Positions 29,884 through 33,732 of a DNA stretch of 33,732 bases are shown here, piece after piece. Both the position numbers and the translations under genes were made by a program. The notes under the pieces are model-generated. The model was not told the DNA's origin and made no database searches. It worked only from the letters and a program-made list of their open reading frames with translations. This stretch comes from a virus, in IMG/VR virus record IMGVR_UViG_3300001472_000009, positions 27,015 through 60,746 of that record, one strand, 5' to 3'. Each line of letters begins with the position of its first letter. Position 1 is the stretch's first letter.

Positions 29884-29995
29884 TAGAACACAACTAATAA
29901 GTACGACCAAATTTATAAGTATGTCGGACACTGCGTAACACATTCTGACATTCCACATAACAATTTTTGGAGCCCATTCTTCGGAGTGGGTTTTC
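29884..29995 (+). ncRNA. Candidate small RNA between late promoter and terminator
   Basis: It contains a hairpin ATGTCGGA/TCTGACAT (29921-29928, 29944-29951) and the cUUCGg-capped terminator at 29971. No ORF longer than five codons starts in it. Alternatively it is just a late promoter whose product is cut short by the terminator. Confidence 0.5.
29971..29994 (+). terminator. Intrinsic terminator with UUCG tetraloop
   Basis: AGCCCATTC (29971-29979) pairs with GAGTGGGTT (29984-29992) around a TTCG loop closed by C-G and is followed by TTTT. It separates the transporter and sRNA region from the next gene. Confidence 0.85.
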
Positions 29996-30017
29996 CATTT
30001 GTATCTGTGACATAAAT

Positions 30018-30026
30018 GATAAATAC
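30018..30026 (+). promoter_or_regulatory. Late-type promoter box GATAAATAC next to a start codon
   Basis: GATAAATAC ends four bases before the ATG at 30031. The context GATAAATACATATATGCG matches the one at 14453. Expression from it would be nearly leaderless. Confidence 0.5.
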
Positions 30027-30030
30027 ATAT

Positions 30031-30966
30031 ATGCGTTATTCAGATATCATAGAAGGCAAACTTACAGGAGGGGATCTTTTAAAGGATCGTCAAAGGTTAG
30101 CCAACTTTATTAAAAAATACGAAACAGGTCAACCATTCGTAGCAGTGGGTGGTGACACTCCTACAATTAAATTAAAAAAAGATGATGAAGTTTTAAAAGA
30201 TTTAAAACAAGGTATTTTTCCTGCATCATTTGAAACAGTAGATGGCAAAATAATAAGACTTTCAGGCTTAGAAAAAACAAGTGAGTTTGGAGGCAGAGGC
30301 GCTGGATTTTCAACACGTGATGAAGATGCCGCACTTGGTAGTATTAATCAAATGTTTGCAAAATTAAAAGGTAATGAATCAGAAATACCTTTGGTTATAG
30401 GTAACAGAACAGTTAATGTTGCTAAGTTTGTTACAACACGTGGAACACCTAAATCTGATTTTCATGCAGTGGATGCCTCAGGCAATGAAGTTGCTTGGGT
30501 ATCTCATAAAAAAGGTTCTAAAGCAAAAGATTTTGGACAATGGGGTGGGGTATCGGATAGAGAACTTGCTATTGTTTATAAACATGCACCAGAAATTAAA
30601 GATGAAGTAGATTCATTTGTACAAGCACTTAGAAAAATATCTCCAAATGAAGAATTCCCTAAAGGATCAACCTTTGCCAGAAAACTAAAAGATGGTAGAC
30701 TACGTGGTATTGCTATTTATGGTGTTGGTTGGGGCGGAAAAACAGGACCTCAGAACGTAGATTTAGTACTACAAGGTGACCCACAGTTTGACGGTAATCG
30801 TTTAGTTGCTACAGGGTCTGCACATGCAAACAAAGAAAGACTTGAAGGCGATTTTGAACCAGTATTAATGGCTAGATATTCAAGCGATAGAAACAATTTT
30901 GGTATTAAAGGCGCACGTGTAGGAGTTTATCCTGCAGGCGGCAGAAAAGTAACAAAATATATCTAA
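30031..30966 (+). CDS. Nuclease-like phage protein, tentative
   Basis: A 311-residue protein starting MRYSDIIEGKLTGGDLL, chosen at 30031 because this N-terminus resembles those of other phage proteins here (compare MRIEEIIKSVEEG at 14466). The ATG at 30016 would add five residues and overlap the promoter box. Residues about 140-175 (PKSDFHAVDASGNEVAWVSHKKGSKAKDFGQWGG) have a D-x(n)-[SH]-x-K pattern reminiscent of restriction-endonuclease-like folds, so a DNA nuclease is a guess. A Gly/Trp-rich segment (GIAIYGVGWGGKTGPQNVDLVLQGDP) follows. Unknown family. Confidence 0.55.
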   Translation: MRYSDIIEGKLTGGDLLKDRQRLANFIKKYETGQPFVAVGGDTPTIKLKKDDEVLKDLKQGIFPASFETVDGKIIRLSGLEKTSEFGGRGAGFSTRDEDAALGSINQMFAKLKGNESEIPLVIGNRTVNVAKFVTTRGTPKSDFHAVDASGNEVAWVSHKKGSKAKDFGQWGGVSDRELAIVYKHAPEIKDEVDSFVQALRKISPNEEFPKGSTFARKLKDGRLRGIAIYGVGWGGKTGPQNVDLVLQGDPQFDGNRLVATGSAHANKERLEGDFEPVLMARYSSDRNNFGIKGARVGVYPAGGRKVTKYI

Positions 30967-31005
30967 AAATCCCTATATTATCTCACTTTTTTATCTATTA
31001 AAAAC

Positions 31006-31034
31006 TTGACAGAACCACCTTTATCCTGTATACT
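31006..31034 (+). promoter_or_regulatory. Strong sigma70-type promoter
   Basis: TTGACA (31006-31011) and TATACT (31029-31034), spacing 17, for the envelope protein at 31068. It shares TATACTAT[AG]AGTAT with the promoter at 8189. Confidence 0.85.
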
Positions 31035-31067
31035 ATGAGTATATTAATCAAAAGAGAGGTTTATAAA

Positions 31068-31583
31068 ATGAGAAAATATATTATTGCGTTGATTGGTTCT
31101 GTTATGTTGTTATCTACAACTGCAAATGCCAATACAACTAGAGTACAAGTTGAAACTATCTCAAGTAATGCTATTACGCAACAAGTAGTTCAAAAAACAC
31201 CTTCACAACAATGTAACATAGTTGATGTACCTATTTACAGTACACAAAACAATGCTAGTTCAGGTGATGTATTATTTGGTGCTATTATTGGTGGTGTAAT
31301 AGGTAATCAGTTTGGTAAAGGTAAAGGCAACGATGCGGCTACGGCTTTAGGTGCTATTATTGGTGCAGATGCGGCTAATAAGAAAAAATCTTCACAGACT
31401 ATTGTAGGTTACAAGCAAGTACAACAATGTAACGTAATCTATATTGAAACAGTTACAGATAAGGTTGTAGGATATAATACTACATTCAGAGATAATAACG
31501 GACAAACATATGTGTATCAGACTGGTTCACAATGGAAAGTCGGTACTATTGCATTCTTAAACGTTACAACAACACTAAATTAA
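31068..31583 (+). CDS. Exported glycine-zipper envelope protein
   Basis: A 171-residue protein from the ATG at 31068, preceded by AGAGAGGT; the in-frame ATG at 31035 lies before this site and is rejected. MRKYIIALIGSVMLLSTTANA is a signal peptide with an ANA cleavage site. Residues about 72-103 (VLFGAIIGGVIGNQFGKGKGNDAATALGAIIGA) are a glycine-zipper two-helix motif, as in the Rickettsia 17-kDa antigen and SlyB families. There is no lipobox cysteine. Two Cys lie in the mature part (QQCNIVD and QQCNVIY). The host-type signal and the strong early-type promoter suggest modification of the host envelope, for instance in superinfection exclusion. Confidence 0.75.
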   Translation: MRKYIIALIGSVMLLSTTANANTTRVQVETISSNAITQQVVQKTPSQQCNIVDVPIYSTQNNASSGDVLFGAIIGGVIGNQFGKGKGNDAATALGAIIGADAANKKKSSQTIVGYKQVQQCNVIYIETVTDKVVGYNTTFRDNNGQTYVYQTGSQWKVGTIAFLNVTTTLN

Positions 31584-31630
31584 ATACTAAATCAGTACTA
31601 AGCTATACGAAAGTATAACGTAGAAGTTAA

Positions 31631-31682
31631 ATTCTCCTTCCTATTTAGATAAATACAGATGAGGTCTACTAAGAAGGAGAAT
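31631..31682 (+). promoter_or_regulatory. Inverted repeat sequestering the Shine-Dalgarno, with a late promoter in its loop
   Basis: ATTCTCCTTC (31631-31640) is the exact complement of GAAGGAGAAT (31673-31682), which carries the ribosome site of the gene at 31686. The late-type box lies in the 32-base loop, so only transcripts from upstream would carry both arms. An extra TATAC-GAAA-GTATA hairpin lies at 31604-31617. Confidence 0.75.
31648..31656 (+). promoter_or_regulatory. Late-type promoter box GATAAATAC
   Basis: GATAAATAC lies 29 bases before the ATG at 31686 and inside the loop of the inverted repeat. Its transcript would start near 31662, omitting the 5' arm. Confidence 0.65.
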
Positions 31683-31685
31683 ATT

Positions 31686-33236
31686 ATGTTATTTCCAATT
31701 ATCACCTTTGCTACGGCTATTGCGATAGCTTTTATAGCCGCGTGGTTTTCAATCGTCGGACTTATGGCGATTTTTGCCGCCTCAGCAATACCAGTAGCAT
31801 TAATGGCAGGTTCACTTGAAGTCGGCAAACTTATTGCCGCCTCATGGGTGTACCGTAATTGGAAGAGGGCTCCATTTCTATTAAAATTTTATTTGACAAT
31901 AGCAGTTGTCGTATTGATGTTCATCACTAGCATGGGTATTTTCGGTTTCTTATCGAAAGCACACCTAGAACAAGCCGCTCAGGGAACGGCTAACATTGCC
32001 AAGGTTGAACGTATTGATAACGATATTATCAGGTTTAATTCAATAATAGAACGTACTGAAATCAAGATAGCTAAACTTGAGAATGAAACTAGTGATGATT
32101 CATCAGATGTCAATGCACAGATTGATGCAGAGCAAAAACGTATGGATAATGCGTATGCTCGTATTCAGCCTGCGATTGATGAACAGTTAAACATCATTAA
32201 ACAAGAACAGAAAGGTTCTGAGGACCAAGTAAAGTCGTATACTGACCAGATTAATCGTATTGACGATACTTTAGCTAAGATACAATCTTATGCTGAAAAT
32301 GTCGATAATCCAGATAATGTGAAAAAGATACAGGCTATGATTGGTACGAAAGTAGATGGAAAATACGGATATATTACTGCTGGCAAAGTTACTAAGTATA
32401 TTGAGAAATCAAATGCTGATAAAGAAAAACTAATTGCTATTGTAGAAGATATTCGTAATTCAGTAAACACAGATATTATCGACCAGGCACGTGAAGAAAT
32501 AAAACGTTTACGTGGTATGGCAGACAGAGAAATTCAAAATGCACAAGATAATATTAATCGTCTACGAAATGTGTTAACACAAGTAGGAGAAATTGACAAT
32601 ACAGATGAGATAGATACTTTAGTTTTAAAGGTGTCAAATACGGAGCAGGAAATCGAAGTTCTTTATGATGAGAAATTCGAATTAGAAAGTGAAGTTAGAC
32701 AACTTGAAGCAGAAGTAGGACCAATCAAGTATATTGCAGAATTAATATATGGAGAAACTAATCCCACTATTATTGATTCGGCTGTACGTTGGTTAATTAT
32801 CGTCTTTATTTTTGTATTTGACCCATTGGCTGTTATTCTGTTGATTGCGGCAAACTATAGTTTTGCTAATAGAAACAATAATGAAGGCAGACAACAAGAA
32901 ATGTTTGAAGGACTTTTTCACAAAAATGAAAAGAAAACGCTTGACAAAACGACCTCAATGAGCGATAATAAAGATATTGATTTAAATACAGAAACGAATG
33001 AAACTGTTGATGAAATCAAAGATGAAATTAAAGATGAAGAAGTTATAGAAAATATGGAAGAAGTTAAATCAGAAGATAAAAAGACTGGCGGTGTATATTT
33101 AGACCCAGCCGAAATTGATTTAAAGAACATTGATGAGAAATCATTAAAAGAAATTAAATCAAAAGTAGAAAGGGAAATAAATACTAAAGCAGAGAAAAGG
33201 TCTGGCTGGTTAGATGATTTAAGTAATGGTAAATAA
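31686..33236 (+). CDS. Large membrane protein with central coiled coil
   Basis: A 516-residue protein from the ATG at 31686 (AAGGAG eight bases upstream; the frame from 31659 is rejected). Three N-terminal hydrophobic segments (about residues 2-20, 24-42 and 67-89) are followed by a long charged coiled-coil region (about 100-355). A fourth membrane segment (about 366-392, WLIIVFIFVFDPLAVILLIAANY) and an acidic, disordered tail (DEIKDEIKDEEVIENMEEVK) complete it. I recall similar large membrane coiled-coil proteins in marine T4-like phages, function unknown. The architecture fits an envelope-spanning scaffold. Translation appears controlled by the sequestering repeat upstream. Confidence 0.7.
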   Translation: MLFPIITFATAIAIAFIAAWFSIVGLMAIFAASAIPVALMAGSLEVGKLIAASWVYRNWKRAPFLLKFYLTIAVVVLMFITSMGIFGFLSKAHLEQAAQGTANIAKVERIDNDIIRFNSIIERTEIKIAKLENETSDDSSDVNAQIDAEQKRMDNAYARIQPAIDEQLNIIKQEQKGSEDQVKSYTDQINRIDDTLAKIQSYAENVDNPDNVKKIQAMIGTKVDGKYGYITAGKVTKYIEKSNADKEKLIAIVEDIRNSVNTDIIDQAREEIKRLRGMADREIQNAQDNINRLRNVLTQVGEIDNTDEIDTLVLKVSNTEQEIEVLYDEKFELESEVRQLEAEVGPIKYIAELIYGETNPTIIDSAVRWLIIVFIFVFDPLAVILLIAANYSFANRNNNEGRQQEMFEGLFHKNEKKTLDKTTSMSDNKDIDLNTETNETVDEIKDEIKDEEVIENMEEVKSEDKKTGGVYLDPAEIDLKNIDEKSLKEIKSKVEREINTKAEKRSGWLDDLSNGK

Positions 33237-33253
33237 TAAAGAAAGCATAAACA

Positions 33254-33732
33254 TTGTCAGATAAAAAAGATTATCATTGTTCATTTTGTGGAAAGCACAA
33301 GAATGAAATTAGTACATTAATTGCAGGTCCGGCAACGTATATCTGTAATGAGTGTATTGACCTATGTCATTCTATTGTACATGAACGCAAGGATGTAACT
33401 AAAAAATCTAAAACTGTAAACAGTGACACTCCGACACCTGATGAAATTAATGAGTTTTTGAATGCTCATGTAATTGGTCAGGAAGAAGCTAAAGAAGTCT
33501 TGAGTGTGGCTGTTTACAATCATTATAAAAGAATTTCACAACCAGAAGACGATGATGTAGAATTAGAGAAATCTAATGTAATGATGCTTGGTCCTTCTGG
33601 TACAGGTAAAACACTCTTAGCGAAAACAATCGCAAAGTTTTTAGATGTTCCTTTCGCACAAGTTGATGCGACCACATTAACAGAAAGTGGCTATGTAGGT
33701 GAAGATGTTGAGAATGTAATTCAACGTTTACT
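33254..33732 (+). CDS. clpX: ATP-dependent unfoldase ClpX, 5' part (truncated by the window)
   Basis: The frame opens with TTG at 33254 and runs off the window end after about 159 codons. A C4 zinc-binding domain is present (C9-x2-C12 and C31-x2-C34, then a cysteine in DLCHS), then the AAA+ core with [14 protein letters not shown] (about 70-83), Walker A GPSGTGKT (113-120) and [13 protein letters not shown], a strong ClpX signature. ClpX unfolds SsrA-tagged and other substrates for ClpP. The start is inferred because the second residue leads [11 protein letters not shown], as in cellular ClpX; no strong ribosome site is seen. It follows the membrane protein by 17 bases. The ClpP-docking loop lies beyond the window. 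Confidence 0.92.
   Translation, partial: MSDKKDYHCSFCGKHKNEISTLIAGPATYICNECIDLCHSIVHERKDVTKKSKTVNSDTPTPDEINEFLNAHVIGQEEAKEVLSVAVYNHYKRISQPEDDDVELEKSNVMMLGPSGTGKTLLAKTIAKFLDVPFAQVDATTLTESGYVGEDVENVIQRL

Noticed and set aside
1-33732. CRISPR array, insertion sequence, integrase or attachment site
   Set aside because: No regularly spaced direct repeats, transposase or recombinase motifs, or terminal repeats were seen in the window.

Overview
The window reads as part of the genome of a marine T4-like myovirus that infects a streamlined, AT-rich heterotrophic bacterium (SAR11 or OM43 type). Reasons: very low GC; tightly packed genes with ATGA/TAATG overlaps; repeated T4-late-type promoter boxes (GATAAATAC) upstream of virion-type genes; a PAAR spike-tip protein; and many small proteins of the kind carried by marine T4-like phages. 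The permuted two-piece tmRNA is of a type known from alphaproteobacteria, some betaproteobacteria and some cyanobacteria. I recall, without being able to check, that the OM43 myophage Melnitz is described as carrying a two-piece ssrA, so this may be a relative of that phage or of the pelagimyophages. The assignment comes from gene content only; no terminase, capsid or polymerase lies in the window.

Layout. 0-14.5 kb (+ strand): mostly late, virion-type genes. They include a ligase-fold-like protein, two related small proteins with a strong terminator between them, coiled-coil and basic small proteins, a PD-(D/E)XK nuclease, a fibre-like protein with an Mtd-type N-terminus, an Sm-like protein, a PAAR protein, a 576-aa structural-type protein, an SGNH protein and two tandem degenerate SDR-like proteins. 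14.4-16.1 kb: a P-loop kinase of zeta-toxin type and a glycosyltransferase. 16.1-16.9 kb (- strand): an operon of four tiny genes. 17-23 kb (+): an accessory-metabolism run with a YggX-like Fe(II) protein, a 2OG-Fe(II) oxygenase, a hotdog thioesterase, a sugar epimerase, membrane proteins, two unknown proteins, peptide deformylase and an SGNH protein. 23-24.6 kb: small membrane and coiled-coil proteins and a secreted protein. 24.6-24.9 kb: the two-piece tmRNA. 24.9-27.5 kb: 7Fe ferredoxin, an unknown protein, a second 2OG-Fe oxygenase and an FkbM methyltransferase. 27.5-27.84 kb: an unidentified, highly structured RNA with its own promoter and terminator. 27.84-28.66 kb (-): a class II aminoacyl-tRNA-synthetase-like catalytic domain. 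28.9-33.7 kb (+): a PiT-type phosphate transporter behind a three-way-junction leader, a small-RNA candidate, a nuclease-like protein, a glycine-zipper envelope protein, a large membrane coiled-coil protein and the 5' part of clpX.

Three themes stand out. (1) A translation and protein-turnover set: tmRNA with its own degradation tag, ClpX, peptide deformylase and an aaRS-like enzyme. This suggests the phage brings its own ribosome-rescue and tag-degradation axis. (2) Iron and redox genes (YggX, FdxA, two 2OG-Fe oxygenases) together with phosphate uptake. (3) Post-transcriptional control: a 10-bp inverted repeat at 31.63-31.68 kb pairs with the Shine-Dalgarno of the 525-aa membrane protein and has a late promoter in its loop. 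This looks like a T4-gene-e-type switch in which only late transcripts are translated. All functions are inferred by reading the sequence; no database search was run.
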